A stretch of 38,208 nucleotides of DNA from Lachnospiraceae bacterium (GTDB taxonomy: Bacteria > Bacillota > Clostridia > Lachnospirales > Lachnospiraceae). Within the stretch, counting starts at the first letter, position 1; each line of letters begins with the position of its first letter. Both the position numbers and the translations under genes were made by a program. Below, one piece after another: positions 13,825-22,884 of this stretch. The notes beneath the pieces are model-generated. The model was not told where the DNA came from, did no database searches, and saw only the letters and a program-made list of their open reading frames with translations. The stretch covers positions 1-38,208 of the forward strand of contig JAFQOW010000033.1 in assembly GCA_017412055.1 (NCBI GenBank), given 5' to 3'.

Positions 13825-15549
13825 ATGAAGAAAGGAAAAAAGAAGTTTTTAAAATTTAAGGGCATGCTTATTGAAGCGAGACTTAAGAAGGCGTTTAATT
13901 ATATTATAACTATAGCGTCTGTGGGATCAATAGTGGGTTTGCTATCATTGATAATTGTTGTTAGTAATTTTGAAAAAGCTATGAAAAATTATGCTTTACC
14001 TCAGGGTGACATAGCATTATTTATGAATGAATATGCAGAATGCCGTTCTAATACAAGAGGTATTATCGGATATGAGGATCAGGCACAGATTGAGCTTATG
14101 GTATCTAAGCATGAAGAGAGAGTAGAAAAAACATATGAGCGTTTGGAAGCTATAGAAAAAACTATGGTTACAAAAGAGGGAAAAGATGCCTATGCTAAGA
14201 TAGAAGAAGCATTGGAAACTTATTTTGCAAAGGAAAAGGAAGTTATCGCATTAGGTGCTACAACAGACCAGGAGCTTTGTCGAAAGGCTCAGGAGATGGC
14301 AATAAATGAGATGGCTCCGCTTTATGAGAAGTTGGATGAAGCAACACTTCACCTTATGGATGTAAATATTGAAAAAGAGCATGAGATGGAGGTTATCTGT
14401 GAGATACTTGAAATGGGTGCAATTATTCTTATGGTTGTATTGATTATAGTTGTGATTATATTGTCAAAGAGAATTGCATATGTTATCTCAAAGGGTATCT
14501 CTAAGCCTTTAGCAGAGCTTCAGGATAGATTTGGAGCATTTGCAGAGGGTGATATAAAAACACCATTCCCTACATCAGATGAGGAGGATGAGATAGCCGG
14601 TCTTATGAATTCGTCTAACAGTATGGCAGAACGTTTACAGATGATTATTTTTGACGTTGAGCGCATGTGCAAAGAGATGAGTGATGGTAATTTTGATGTA
14701 AGCTCAGAATGTGTAGAGGCATATTGCGGAGATTTAGAAAACTTATATATATCTATTAACAATATGAATACAAATGTAAGCAATGCATTACATGAAGTAG
14801 AGGAAGTGTCAAATCAGGTTAATACTGGTGCAACAAATCTTGCAGAGGCAGCTCAGAATCTTGCAGAAGGTGCAACAGACCAGGCAGCTTCAGTGGAGGA
14901 GATGCTTGCTACTATGAACACAGTTTCAGAAGGATTAAAGTTCACAGCTACTAGTGTTGATGAAGCTTATAAGCAAGCCCTTGATTGTGCTAATGACGCA
15001 CAGATGAGCCATAAGGAAATGGGCAATATGGTTGAGTCTATGAATAGAATCAGTGAAACTTCAAAGAAGATTGAAAATATTATCGCTGAGATTGAAAGTA
15101 TCGCCAGCCAGACAAACTTGCTTTCATTGAATGCGTCTATCGAGGCTGCTAGAGCAGGTGATGCAGGTCGTGGATTTGCAGTCGTAGCTGATCAGATTCG
15201 TGAATTGGCTGACCAGAGTGCAAAATCAGCAGTTAACACAAGAGAGCTTGTTAATAACACATTAAGTGAAATTGAGCAAGGTAGTGAAGTGGCTAATAGA
15301 ACAGCAGATGTTCTTAACGGTGTGGTAGATGGAATTCAAAAGATTGCAGATACATCTAAGACATTATCTGAAAATACTCAGGTACAGGCAGAGGCAGTTG
15401 AGCAGGCAGACCACGGTATTGAAAGAATTTCAGAGGTTGTTCAGTCAAATTCAGCTGCGGCAGAAGAGGCTTATGCAACAAGTGAAGAATTGTCAGCACA
15501 GGCTACGACTATGCATAATCTTGTGGCACAGTTTAAGCTTAGAGCGTAA
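13825..15549 (+). CDS. Methyl-accepting chemotaxis protein
   Basis: The 574-residue chemoreceptor has transmembrane helix 1 (about 26-48), an extracellular helical sensor domain (about 49-190) rich in Glu/Lys, transmembrane helix 2 (about 192-215) and a HAMP linker ([18 protein letters not shown]). The long cytoplasmic coiled coil carries the highly conserved hairpin tip [20 protein letters not shown] that binds CheA and CheW. The ligand is not evident; the four-helix type sensor resembles TarH/4HB domains. GAAAGGAGA precedes ATG. A monocistronic unit with its own promoter and terminator. Its divergence from the amylase gene invites a guess at sugar sensing, but no sequence evidence supports it. 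No flagellar genes occur in the window. Confidence 0.93.
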   Translation: MKKGKKKFLKFKGMLIEARLKKAFNYIITIASVGSIVGLLSLIIVVSNFEKAMKNYALPQGDIALFMNEYAECRSNTRGIIGYEDQAQIELMVSKHEERVEKTYERLEAIEKTMVTKEGKDAYAKIEEALETYFAKEKEVIALGATTDQELCRKAQEMAINEMAPLYEKLDEATLHLMDVNIEKEHEMEVICEILEMGAIILMVVLIIVVIILSKRIAYVISKGISKPLAELQDRFGAFAEGDIKTPFPTSDEEDEIAGLMNSSNSMAERLQMIIFDVERMCKEMSDGNFDVSSECVEAYCGDLENLYISINNMNTNVSNALHEVEEVSNQVNTGATNLAEAAQNLAEGATDQAASVEEMLATMNTVSEGLKFTATSVDEAYKQALDCANDAQMSHKEMGNMVESMNRISETSKKIENIIAEIESIASQTNLLSLNASIEAARAGDAGRGFAVVADQIRELADQSAKSAVNTRELVNNTLSEIEQGSEVANRTADVLNGVVDGIQKIADTSKTLSENTQVQAEAVEQADHGIERISEVVQSNSAAAEEAYATSEELSAQATTMHNLVAQFKLRA

Positions 15550-15579
15550 ATTTATAGAGAGTACATAACGTTAATTTTA

Positions 15580-15630
15580 TAACCAGACATTTCTAGGTAG
15601 ATATTTATTAAAGAAATGTCTGGTTATTTT
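15580..15630 (+). terminator. Terminator after the chemoreceptor gene
   Basis: A perfect 15-bp stem (15580-15594 with 15612-15626) around a 17-base loop is followed by TTTTATAAAT. Confidence 0.85.
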
Positions 15631-15750
15631 ATAAATACAATATCATAACGTGAATTACCTCTTTAATTCTTTTACATTTTGTGGTATCCTATATAAAGCG
15701 GTTTTATATCTTTTGACCGGGAAACCGGAGAAATGATGAGGGAATAGGTA

Positions 15751-17802
15751 ATGAATGGTAAATTTAAATTAAAAGGAAAGATGCTTACACATTTATTGTA
15801 TCCTGTAATATTGGGATTAATGGCAGTGTGTATTGGTGTGTATGTGTATGTACATAATATGACAGCAGGCCTTGTTATTCTAGGTGCTGGTGCTGTCTAT
15901 GTATTAGTTGCGCTTATTATGTATTTTTTGCATAAACCAGTGGTTATGCATGATTTAATAAATTTTGCTGTAGATTATGCAAAGGTACAGAAGGTTTTGT
16001 TAAGAGATTTAGCAATTCCGTATGGACTTATGGATATAGATGGTAATATATTATGGCTTAACAAGGAGTTGGAAGCACTTTTTGAAGGTCGAGATGTGAA
16101 GGGGCAGAATGTAAGTGGAATATTTACAGAGCATACAGTAGAAGATTTTGTATCATCTGAGGAACGCAAAGAATTTGAGATGAATTATCATGATAGAGTA
16201 TATAGCATTGTTTGCAGAAGGATAAATGTAAGTGATGTATTTACTTCAACACAGATGCTTTCTATAGAGGATGACAGAGATTGTCTTGTGGCATTTTATA
16301 TGTTTGATGAGACAGAGAATAGAAGATTGCTTAAGGAAAATTCTGACCAGAGATTAGTGGCAGGTCTTATATATATTGATAATTATGAAGAGGCTTTGGA
16401 AAGTGTTGAAGATGTTAAAAAGTCACTTCTTACAGCACTTATTGAGCGAAAGATTAATCAGTTTGGTGCAAATATAGATGCGGTAGTTAAGAAGCTTGAA
16501 AAGGATAAATATTTTATTGCATTTCAGTATAAATATTTAGAGGGCTTGCAGGCAGGTAAATTTGAGATTCTTGATGAGGTGCGTTCTGTAAATATCGGTA
16601 ATGAGATGGATATGACTATCAGTATGGGTATAGGCTACAATGGCGATACATATACTCAGAATTGTGAGTATTCTAGAATGGCTATGGATATGGCTCTTGG
16701 CCGAGGCGGTGACCAGGCTGTAGTAAAGGATGGAGACAGAACCTATTATTATGGTGGTAAGTCAAAGCAGGTTGAGAAGAATACTCGAGTTAAGGCAAGA
16801 GTTAAGGCCCACGCTTTAAGAGAAATTTTATCATCTAAGGAAAATGTTATTATCATGGGGCACAAGATTGGTGATATAGATTCCTTTGGTGCAGCCATAG
16901 GTATTTATCGCGCAGTTAAGTCTCTCAATAAAAAAGCTTATATAGTTCTTAATGAGGTGACTACTTCCCTTAGACCGATGATTAATAGATTTGCAGGTAA
17001 TACAGATTATGAGGAGGATTTATTGATTAAGTCACCTACAGCTATAGAGCTTGCAAAGAAAGAAAAAAATACTGCAGTAATCGTTGTGGATGTAAACAGA
17101 CCAAGCTATACAGAGTGTCCAGAGCTTTTGGAATTATGTAAGACAGTAGTTGTCCTTGACCACCACAGACAGACAAGTGAGATAATAGAGAATGCGTTAC
17201 TTTCCTATGTAGAGCCATTTGCATCATCTACATGTGAGATGGTAGCAGAAATTTTACAGTATATTCAGGATGGAATTAAATTAAAGCAGGTGGAAGCAGA
17301 TGCCATGTATGGTGGTATTATGATAGACACAAACAATTTTACACAAAAAACAGGTGTACGTACTTTTGAGGCGGCGGCGTTCCTTAGAAGAAATGGTGCT
17401 GATGTAACTAGAGTTAGAATGATGTTTAGAAATGATATCGCTGAGTATAAGGCTAGAGCAGAGGCAGTTAGCAGAGCTGAAGTGTTCTGCGAGCAGTTTG
17501 CTATGGCAGATTGTGATGCCAGCGGACTTGAGAGTCCAACTGTTGTATGTGCGCAGGCAGCCAATGAGCTTCTTAACATTAGTGGTATCAATGCATCATT
17601 TGTATTGACAGATTATAATAATAGAATTTACATAAGTGCTCGTTCTATTGATAAAATCAATGTTCAGCTTATTATGGAAAGACTTAATGGTGGCGGACAT
17701 ATGAATATAGCAGGAGCGCAGCTTGATGGATATACTATCGATGAGGCAAAGAATTGCTTAAGAGAGACCATAAAACTTATGATTGAGGAAGGAGATATAT
17801 AA
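15751..17802 (+). CDS. gdpP: Cyclic-di-AMP phosphodiesterase GdpP
   Basis: GdpP hydrolyses the second messenger c-di-AMP to pApA, affecting cell-wall and potassium homeostasis. The 683-residue protein has two N-terminal transmembrane helices (about 10-55), a degenerate PAS domain (about 80-140) and a degenerate GGDEF domain (about 170-330). The DHH phosphoesterase domain follows, with [16 protein letters not shown] (metal-binding Asp residues) and [11 protein letters not shown] (the DHH motif). The C-terminal DHHA1 domain carries [12 protein letters not shown]. Domain order and length match Bacillus GdpP (659 residues). The gene is one base from rplI and three genes share the transcript gdpP-rplI-dnaB, a conserved Firmicutes order. 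Confidence 0.94.
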   Translation: MNGKFKLKGKMLTHLLYPVILGLMAVCIGVYVYVHNMTAGLVILGAGAVYVLVALIMYFLHKPVVMHDLINFAVDYAKVQKVLLRDLAIPYGLMDIDGNILWLNKELEALFEGRDVKGQNVSGIFTEHTVEDFVSSEERKEFEMNYHDRVYSIVCRRINVSDVFTSTQMLSIEDDRDCLVAFYMFDETENRRLLKENSDQRLVAGLIYIDNYEEALESVEDVKKSLLTALIERKINQFGANIDAVVKKLEKDKYFIAFQYKYLEGLQAGKFEILDEVRSVNIGNEMDMTISMGIGYNGDTYTQNCEYSRMAMDMALGRGGDQAVVKDGDRTYYYGGKSKQVEKNTRVKARVKAHALREILSSKENVIIMGHKIGDIDSFGAAIGIYRAVKSLNKKAYIVLNEVTTSLRPMINRFAGNTDYEEDLLIKSPTAIELAKKEKNTAVIVVDVNRPSYTECPELLELCKTVVVLDHHRQTSEIIENALLSYVEPFASSTCEMVAEILQYIQDGIKLKQVEADAMYGGIMIDTNNFTQKTGVRTFEAAAFLRRNGADVTRVRMMFRNDIAEYKARAEAVSRAEVFCEQFAMADCDASGLESPTVVCAQAANELLNISGINASFVLTDYNNRIYISARSIDKINVQLIMERLNGGGHMNIAGAQLDGYTIDEAKNCLRETIKLMIEEGDI

Positions 17803-17803
17803 G

Positions 17804-18250
17804 ATGGAAGTAATATTATTAGAAGATGTTAAAGCCTTAGGAAAAAAAGGCGATGTAGTAAAGGTTAACGATGGATATGCAAGAAATTGCTTAATATCTA
17901 AAAAGCTCGGTATCGAGGCAACGAGCAAGAATTTAAATGATTTGAAGCTTCAGAATGCCAATAGAGCAAAGATTGAAAAGGAAAAGCTTGAAGAAGCGAA
18001 GGCATTGGCTGAAAAACTTTCAGAAATGTCAGTTACATTAAAGATAAAAGCTGGAGATGGTGGAAGAGTATTTGGTTCTATTTCCACAAAGGAAATTGCA
18101 GAGGCAGTTAAGGAGCAGCTTGGATTAGAGCTTGATAAGAAGAAGATGGTTCTTGATGTTCCTGTAAAGGCACTTGGCAATTACAATATGAAGATTAAGC
18201 TTCATAAAGAAGTAACAGCTAATCTAACTGTTAAGGTACAGGAGAAATAA
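17804..18250 (+). CDS. rplI: 50S ribosomal protein bL9
   Basis: The 148-residue protein begins [28 protein letters not shown], split here as the signature [16 protein letters not shown] of L9's N-terminal 23S-rRNA-binding domain. It continues through the long connecting helix (about 40-75, Lys/Glu/Ala-rich) into the C-terminal domain ([17 protein letters not shown]). Length is exactly typical. ATG 17804 is chosen over an upstream in-frame ATG 17783 inside gdpP because GAAGGAGATAT stands right before it and family members start MKVILL/MEVILL. Cotranscribed with gdpP and dnaB. Confidence 0.97.
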   Translation: MEVILLEDVKALGKKGDVVKVNDGYARNCLISKKLGIEATSKNLNDLKLQNANRAKIEKEKLEEAKALAEKLSEMSVTLKIKAGDGGRVFGSISTKEIAEAVKEQLGLELDKKKMVLDVPVKALGNYNMKIKLHKEVTANLTVKVQEK

Positions 18251-18253
18251 CTA

Positions 18254-19594
18254 ATGGATGAAGCATTGATAAAAAAGGTGATGCCTCATAGCATAGATGC
18301 AGAAAAATCTGTTATTGGCTCTATGCTAATGGACCAGGAGGCCATAACTGCAGCGTCGGAAATCCTTATAAAGGATGATTTCTATGGCAAGCAGTATGGT
18401 ATTCTCTATGATGCTATGGTGCAGTTATATAAAGCCGGAAAGCCTGTAGACTTAGTGACTCTTCAGAATAAGCTTAAGGAGATGGATGTTCCACCTGAGC
18501 TTAGTAGCGTTGAGTTTTTGAGGGAGATATTAAGTCAGGTATTTACTTCGGCAAATATAAAGCATTATGCCAATATTGTTAAGCAAAAAGCTATGGCTAG
18601 AAACCTTATAAGGACAACAGAAAATATAGCTAATACATGTTACCTTGAGAAGGCGCCTTTGGAGGATATATTAACTAAGGCAGAGAAGGATATCTTTAAG
18701 ATTGTTCAGTCTCAGGGCGGTGGAGAGTTTGTTCCTATTAGACAGGTCGTAATTAATACATTGGAGAAAATAGAGGCGGCAGCTAAGAATAAAGGAAGTG
18801 TAACTGGTATTCCAACAGGTTTTACAGATCTTGATTACCAGACAGCGGGCTTACAGCCTTCAGATTTAATTCTTGTAGCAGCGAGACCTTCTATGGGTAA
18901 GACAGCCTTTGTATTAAATATAGCGGAGCATATGGCATTTAAGAAGGATGTAACAGTTGCTATTTTTAGTTTGGAAATGTCAAAGGAGCAGTTGGTTAAC
19001 CGACTTCTCTCATTGGAGTCATCAGTGAGCTCTCAGAAAATGAGAACAGGTAATCTGGAGGACTCAGAATGGGAAAGACTTATCGAGAGTGCTCAGATTA
19101 TAGGTAAATCTAATCTTATAATAGATGATACACCTAGTATTTCCATAAGGGATTTAAGTTCTAAGTGTAGAAAGTATAAGATGGAGCATAATCTTGGAAT
19201 AATAATTATCGACTATCTTCAGCTTATGAGTGCTGGAGAAGGTAATTCTGATAGTAGACAGCAGCAGATTTCAGACATATCTCGTTCCCTTAAGGCGCTT
19301 GCCAGAGAGTTAAATGTTCCTGTGGTTGCATTGTCACAGCTGTCCCGTGCAGTTGAACAAAGACCAGAACATAGACCTATGCTTTCAGACCTTAGAGAAT
19401 CGGGAGCTATCGAGCAGGATGCCGATGTGGTAATGTTCATATATAGAGATGATTATTACAATAAAGATACAGATAAGAAGGGTATCGCAGAGATTATTAT
19501 AGCTAAACAAAGAAACGGCCCTATCGGAACCATTGAGTTAGCTTGGTTATCAGATTACACTAAGTTTGGTAATCTTGATAAGAGAAGAGGCTAG
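18254..19594 (+). CDS. dnaB: Replicative DNA helicase DnaB (DnaC in Bacillus naming)
   Basis: The hexameric 5'-3' helicase unwinds DNA at the fork. The 446-residue protein has the N-terminal helical domain (about 10-110, HSIDAEKSVIGSMLMD), a linker and a RecA-like domain. Walker A is ARPSMGKTAF (about residues 213-222), Walker B IIIIDYLQLM (about 316-325), then LSQLSRAVEQR and DLRESGAIEQDAD of the C-terminal conserved motifs. AGGAG lies before ATG 18254, three bases after the rplI stop. Its loader, a DnaI/DnaC-like ATPase, and a DnaD-like protein are encoded at 31334-33469 in this window. Confidence 0.96.
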   Translation: MDEALIKKVMPHSIDAEKSVIGSMLMDQEAITAASEILIKDDFYGKQYGILYDAMVQLYKAGKPVDLVTLQNKLKEMDVPPELSSVEFLREILSQVFTSANIKHYANIVKQKAMARNLIRTTENIANTCYLEKAPLEDILTKAEKDIFKIVQSQGGGEFVPIRQVVINTLEKIEAAAKNKGSVTGIPTGFTDLDYQTAGLQPSDLILVAARPSMGKTAFVLNIAEHMAFKKDVTVAIFSLEMSKEQLVNRLLSLESSVSSQKMRTGNLEDSEWERLIESAQIIGKSNLIIDDTPSISIRDLSSKCRKYKMEHNLGIIIIDYLQLMSAGEGNSDSRQQQISDISRSLKALARELNVPVVALSQLSRAVEQRPEHRPMLSDLRESGAIEQDADVVMFIYRDDYYNKDTDKKGIAEIIIAKQRNGPIGTIELAWLSDYTKFGNLDKRRG

Positions 19595-19646
19595 TAAAGT
19601 CTTGTATTATCCATGTAAAACTTGTGTAAATAATAGGACTAGCCTA

Positions 19647-19674
19647 TTGAAATTTAATAAAAAAGTGCTATTCT
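19647..19674 (+). promoter_or_regulatory. Possible promoter before a short terminated transcript
   Basis: TTGAAA (19647-19652), 16 bp, TATTCT (19669-19674) lies after dnaB. Transcription from here would meet the terminator at 19699-19728 after about 45 bases, so it would give a very short RNA or a leader attenuated before the MerR gene. Confidence 0.35.
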
Positions 19675-19698
19675 AATAACGAAAGAAAGCTAAAGATA

Positions 19699-19728
19699 AC
19701 GGTTTGGAAAATTCCAAACCGTTTTTTT
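19699..19728 (+). terminator. Terminator of the gdpP-rplI-dnaB operon
   Basis: ACGGTTTGGAA pairs with TTCCAAACCGT around a two-base loop, followed by seven T residues. It is a textbook intrinsic terminator about 105 bases after dnaB. Confidence 0.9.
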
Positions 19729-19733
19729 CATCA

Positions 19734-19749
19734 TATAGGAAAGTTCTCG
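19734..19749 (+). repeat. 16-bp copy of the left edge of the repeat at the window end
   Basis: ATATAGGAAAGTTCTC here is identical to 38031-38046. The flanks then differ, so this may be a truncated copy of an interspersed intergenic repeat. Confidence 0.6.
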
Positions 19750-19751
19750 AT

Positions 19752-19777
19752 GCGGACTTGTCCGCTTTGTTCTTTTT
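19752..19777 (+). terminator. Second hairpin with T-tract before the MerR gene
   Basis: GCGGAC (19752-19757) pairs with GTCCGC (19760-19765) around a two-base loop, followed by TTTGTTCTTTTTT. It may be a back-up terminator or the remains of the 19734 repeat. Confidence 0.55.
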
Positions 19778-19814
19778 TATACAAGCTTAATTAATATACA
19801 TGGAGGAAAATGTA

Positions 19815-20411
19815 ATGGCAGAAGTAATAATTAATAATGTAGGTATAAATGAGGGTAAAAGGTATATGATATCCGATGCGGCAAAGCTAATCGATGTGGA
19901 ATCCCATGTTTTAAGATATTGGGAGGAGGAATTGGATATTCAGATTCCCCGTAATGAGATGGGACATAGGTATTATACGGATTATTACATACAGTCCTTT
20001 AGGAAGATTAAGGAGTTAAAGGATCAGGGATTTTTGCTTAAGGCTATTAAGATTGCATTACCAGAAATAATGGATGGTAGAGGAGAAAATGCAATGAGTT
20101 GTTTGCCAGAAAAAACCAACGAGGAAATGAATTTACCTAAGGCTACTAAGGTTGAACAGTTTCAAATGATTTTGGGCAATGTGGTAGCTGAAGCCTTAAG
20201 TGCTAATAATAAAATTATAACAGAGGAGATATCAAAAACTACAAGTGAAATGGTCATTAAAGAGATGGATTATCTGTTAAGACTTAAGGAGGAAAGGGAA
20301 GAAGAGAGATTCAAAAAATTTGATGAAATGGTTAGGGGACTACAGAGGGATAATAAACAAAATGCTGGTAAGAATAATGAAAAGAAAAAGAAGAGATTTT
20401 TTCTAAAATAA
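19815..20411 (+). CDS. MerR-type helix-turn-helix regulator
   Basis: The 198-residue protein has an N-terminal MerR-like winged helix (about 15-85): YMISDAAKLIDVESHVLRYWEEEL, of which SDAAKLIDVESHVLRYWEEE is the helix-turn-helix and first wing, then GHRYYTDYYIQSFRKIKEL. A helical, charged C-terminus (about 115-198) ends in a Lys-rich tail (KKKKRFFLK), with no Cys-based metal site. Such two-part proteins are common in Lachnospiraceae near dnaB; the ligand is unknown. I start at ATG 19815 because GGAGG (19802-19806) is its ribosome site; the ATG at 19800 overlaps that site. It lies downstream of two terminators, so it probably has its own promoter, which I cannot place with confidence. Confidence 0.75.
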   Translation: MAEVIINNVGINEGKRYMISDAAKLIDVESHVLRYWEEELDIQIPRNEMGHRYYTDYYIQSFRKIKELKDQGFLLKAIKIALPEIMDGRGENAMSCLPEKTNEEMNLPKATKVEQFQMILGNVVAEALSANNKIITEEISKTTSEMVIKEMDYLLRLKEEREEERFKKFDEMVRGLQRDNKQNAGKNNEKKKKRFFLK

Positions 20412-20412
20412 T

Positions 20413-20441
20413 AAGGGTAGGTCAAATAATGACCTACCCTT
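20413..20441. terminator. Hairpin between the convergent MerR and ferredoxin genes
   Basis: AAGGGTAGGTC (20413-20423) pairs perfectly with GACCTACCCTT (20431-20441). A second stem, TAGTAGTT/AACTACTA (20445-20452 with 20459-20466), follows. T-tracts are weak, but position between converging genes supports termination in both directions. Confidence 0.65.
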
Positions 20442-20474
20442 AGGTAGTAGTTGTATGTAACTACTATTTAAATC

Positions 20475-20642
20475 TTATTCCTGTGGAGCGCCTACTGGAC
20501 ATGCACCTGCACAAGCACCACATTCTACACATGTTTCAGCATCGATAACATACTTGCCATCGCCTTCTGTGATTGCACCAACTGGGCATGCATCAACACA
20601 AGCGCCACAAGATACGCATTCATCACTAATCTTATAAGCCAT
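20475..20642 (-). CDS. 2[4Fe-4S] ferredoxin
   Basis: This small electron carrier of clostridial type is 55 residues long. Two cluster motifs are plain: [12 protein letters not shown] (Cys9, 12, 15, 19) and [12 protein letters not shown] (Cys38, 41, 44, 48), each CxxCxxCxxxCP, in the pseudo-twofold layout of bacterial ferredoxins. It would shuttle electrons for pyruvate:ferredoxin oxidoreductase, hydrogenase or Rnf in an anaerobe. On the minus strand AAGGAGG stands 8 bases before ATG at 20642. It is monocistronic, between the MerR gene (convergent) and the large inverted repeat. Confidence 0.95.
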   Translation of the reverse strand: MAYKISDECVSCGACVDACPVGAITEGDGKYVIDAETCVECGACAGACPVGAPQE

Positions 20643-20697
20643 TGAATTGTCCTCCTTAAATAATTAATTAATGTAAATTCACACTTTATTTTAACTC

Positions 20698-20703
20698 ATT
20701 ATA
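20698..20703 (-). promoter_or_regulatory. Probable -10 of the ferredoxin promoter
   Basis: A perfect TATAAT on the minus strand lies about 55 bases before the ferredoxin start. No good -35 is visible at 16-18 bp, so the call rests on the -10 alone. Confidence 0.35.
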
Positions 20704-20741
20704 TAAAATAAAACAAGATTAAATTCTGATATCTTTACTAA

Positions 20742-21395
20742 AGCTTTCTTCATTCCACAAAGTATTGCACATAATTCTCATTATCAGAACCACCCAGAAA
20801 CTGATATGACGATTTTCTGTCCTATAATAGTATGAATGCGTACGAAATATCCAACTATTTTTCAACGCCTATCGAGGGTTCTGATGATTTGCTTATATGC
20901 CCCTCTTGATACTAAGGCTGTGTGTATTTTCAATAAAAAAACAACATAGCTAGTGGTGTTCATGTGGTGTGGACATCTTAGAAGATTTTCTATTTTCAAC
21001 CCCACACCTTGCAAATGCTTATTTATTGCCTGCCTGCGTAACTGCGCAGCTCGGCTTATTACCCATCAGGGGAATAAAAGCCGAGCTTGCTCAAACATAC
21101 TCGGCAGGCGGCATTATTGCTGCGGTGTGGGGTTGAAAACTTCACGAAAATCTTCCGATGATGTCCCACATCCACACGAACATCACCTAGCTAAGGTTGT
21201 TTTTTCTTGAAAATATCACGCAGTAATAAACTTGTATCAAAGGGGCATTTAGCAAATCACAGGTTCTTCGTTCAGCGTTGAAAAGTAGATGGATATTCGT
21301 AGCAGATTTCCACTTTCTATAAGCAGAAAATCGTCTAATAATAATTTCGTGGTTCTGATAATGAGAATTATGTGCTTTGTGGAATGAAGAAAGCT
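20742..21395. repeat. 654-bp imperfect inverted repeat (giant hairpin or foldback element)
   Basis: The two arms (about 325 bp each) are complementary in many blocks: 20742-20761 with 21376-21395; 20767-20793 with 21349-21375 (27 bp, perfect); GACGATTTTCTG 20808-20819 with 21324-21335; 20993-21008 with 21124-21139 (16 bp, perfect); and an apex hairpin GCTCGGCTT/AAGCCGAGC (21049-21057 with 21078-21086) with CCC-ATCA-GGG at the tip. The apex falls at the exact midpoint. Interrupted blocks would lower cruciform extrusion. There is no credible gene inside (an 85-codon ORF at 20953-21210 is a by-product). It may be a MITE-like or foldback element, or a long hairpin RNA. Confidence 0.85.
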
Positions 21396-21405
21396 AAGAA
21401 AAGTC

Positions 21406-21434
21406 TTGAAAAAATGTAATTTTTGGATTAGTAT
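21406..21434 (+). promoter_or_regulatory. asnS promoter
   Basis: TTGAAA (21406-21411), 17 bp, TAGTAT (21429-21434) starts ten bases after the inverted repeat ends. The in-frame TTG at 21406 that could be taken for an asnS start is therefore the -35 box. No T-box leader (no AGGGTGG-type motif) lies between this promoter and the gene. Confidence 0.6.
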
Positions 21435-21471
21435 ATATTCTATAGGTTTTGGAAAGGATATGGACAAAATT

Positions 21472-22869
21472 ATGGATTTAAAATTAACAACAGTAAGAGA
21501 AATTTATAGAGACAAGGATAAGTTTATCGGACAGGAAATTACAGTAGGTGGATGGATTAGAACTGTTAGAGATTCTAAGACATTTGGATTTATTGTACTT
21601 AACGATGGTACATTTTTTGAAACATTGCAGGTTGTATATAATGATAGCTTAGATAACTTTACTGAAATTTGTAAGTTAAATGTAGGTGCCGCAGTTATCG
21701 TAAAGGGTACATTGGTAGCTACTCCAGGAGCTAAGCAGCCTTTTGAAATTCAGGCAAGTGAAGTAGTTGTTGAGGGTGCATCTACACCTGATTATCCACT
21801 TCAGCCAAAGCGTCATACATTGGAATATTTAAGAACTATTTCACACTTACGTCCTAGAACAAACACATTCCAGGCAGTATTTAGAGTGCGTTCGCTTATA
21901 GCATACGCAATTCATAAGTTCTTCCAGGAGAGAGACTTTGTATATGTTCATACTCCACTTATTACAGGAAGTGACTGTGAGGGTGCTGGTGAGATGTTCC
22001 AGGTTACAACACTTGATTTAGCTAATGTGCCTATGACAGAGGATGGCAAGGTTGATTTTACAAAGGATTTCTTTAATAAGCCAACAAACCTTACAGTTTC
22101 AGGACAGTTAAATGGTGAAACATATGCTATGGCATTTAGAAATATCTACACATTTGGACCAACATTTAGAGCTGAGAATTCTAACACAACAAGACATGCA
22201 GCTGAGTTCTGGATGATTGAGCCAGAAATCGCATTTGCAGATTTAAAGGATGATATGATGCTTGCTGAGTCTATGCTTAAGTACATCATCAAGTTTGTAC
22301 TTGAGAATGCTCCTGAGGAGATGAACTTCTTTAACAGCTTTATCGATAAGGGTCTTATCGAGAGATTAAATGGAGTACTTAACTCAGATTTTGGACATGT
22401 TACTTATACAGAAGCTATTGAGATATTGGAGAAGAATAATGCTAACTTTGATTATAAGGTTTCATGGGGCTGTGATTTACAGACAGAGCATGAGAGATAT
22501 CTTACAGAGGAAGTATTTAAGCGCCCTGTATTTGTTACAGATTATCCAAAGGATATCAAGGCATTCTACATGAAGATGAATGATGACAATAAGACTGTAG
22601 CGGCTATGGATTGTCTCGTACCTGGCATCGGTGAGATTATAGGTGGAAGTCAGAGAGAGGATGACTACCATAAGTTAGTTACAAGAATGAACGAATTGGG
22701 TCTTAAGCCAGAGGATTATGACTTCTATCTTGATTTACGTAAGTATGGAAGCACAAGACACGCTGGTTTTGGTCTTGGATTTGAAAGATGTGTAATGTAC
22801 CTTACAGGTATGTCTAACATTAGAGACGTTGTTCCATTCCCAAGAACAGTTAATAACTGTGAATTGTAA
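21472..22869 (+). CDS. asnS: Asparaginyl-tRNA synthetase
   Basis: AsnS charges tRNA-Asn. The 465-residue class IIb synthetase has the N-terminal OB-fold anticodon-binding domain (about 15-105, [20 protein letters not shown]) and the class II core: motif 1 around [11 protein letters not shown], motif 2 [21 protein letters not shown] (given here for its FRAE and RH residues) and motif 3 [15 protein letters not shown]. The product is typical in length. ATG 21472 is preferred (AAAGGA 13 bases upstream); ATG 21460 is possible but nearly touches the ribosome site. It ends 15 bases before the penicillin-binding protein gene, so the two are probably cotranscribed. Confidence 0.95.
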   Translation: MDLKLTTVREIYRDKDKFIGQEITVGGWIRTVRDSKTFGFIVLNDGTFFETLQVVYNDSLDNFTEICKLNVGAAVIVKGTLVATPGAKQPFEIQASEVVVEGASTPDYPLQPKRHTLEYLRTISHLRPRTNTFQAVFRVRSLIAYAIHKFFQERDFVYVHTPLITGSDCEGAGEMFQVTTLDLANVPMTEDGKVDFTKDFFNKPTNLTVSGQLNGETYAMAFRNIYTFGPTFRAENSNTTRHAAEFWMIEPEIAFADLKDDMMLAESMLKYIIKFVLENAPEEMNFFNSFIDKGLIERLNGVLNSDFGHVTYTEAIEILEKNNANFDYKVSWGCDLQTEHERYLTEEVFKRPVFVTDYPKDIKAFYMKMNDDNKTVAAMDCLVPGIGEIIGGSQREDDYHKLVTRMNELGLKPEDYDFYLDLRKYGSTRHAGFGLGFERCVMYLTGMSNIRDVVPFPRTVNNCEL

Positions 22870-22884
22870 AAGGAGATAAACCTT

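Noticed and set aside
20953-21210. 85-codon ORF inside the large inverted repeat
   Set aside because: It has no ribosome site, an odd Cys/His/Arg-rich composition, and is explained by the complementary arms of the repeat.
21406-21471. Longer asnS starting at TTG 21406
   Set aside because: The TTG is part of a TTGAAA -35 box with a -10 at 17 bp, and the extra residues have no counterpart in AsnRS.
21396-21471. T-box riboswitch controlling asnS
   Set aside because: No AGGGTGG-type antiterminator motif or terminator lies between the promoter and the start codon.
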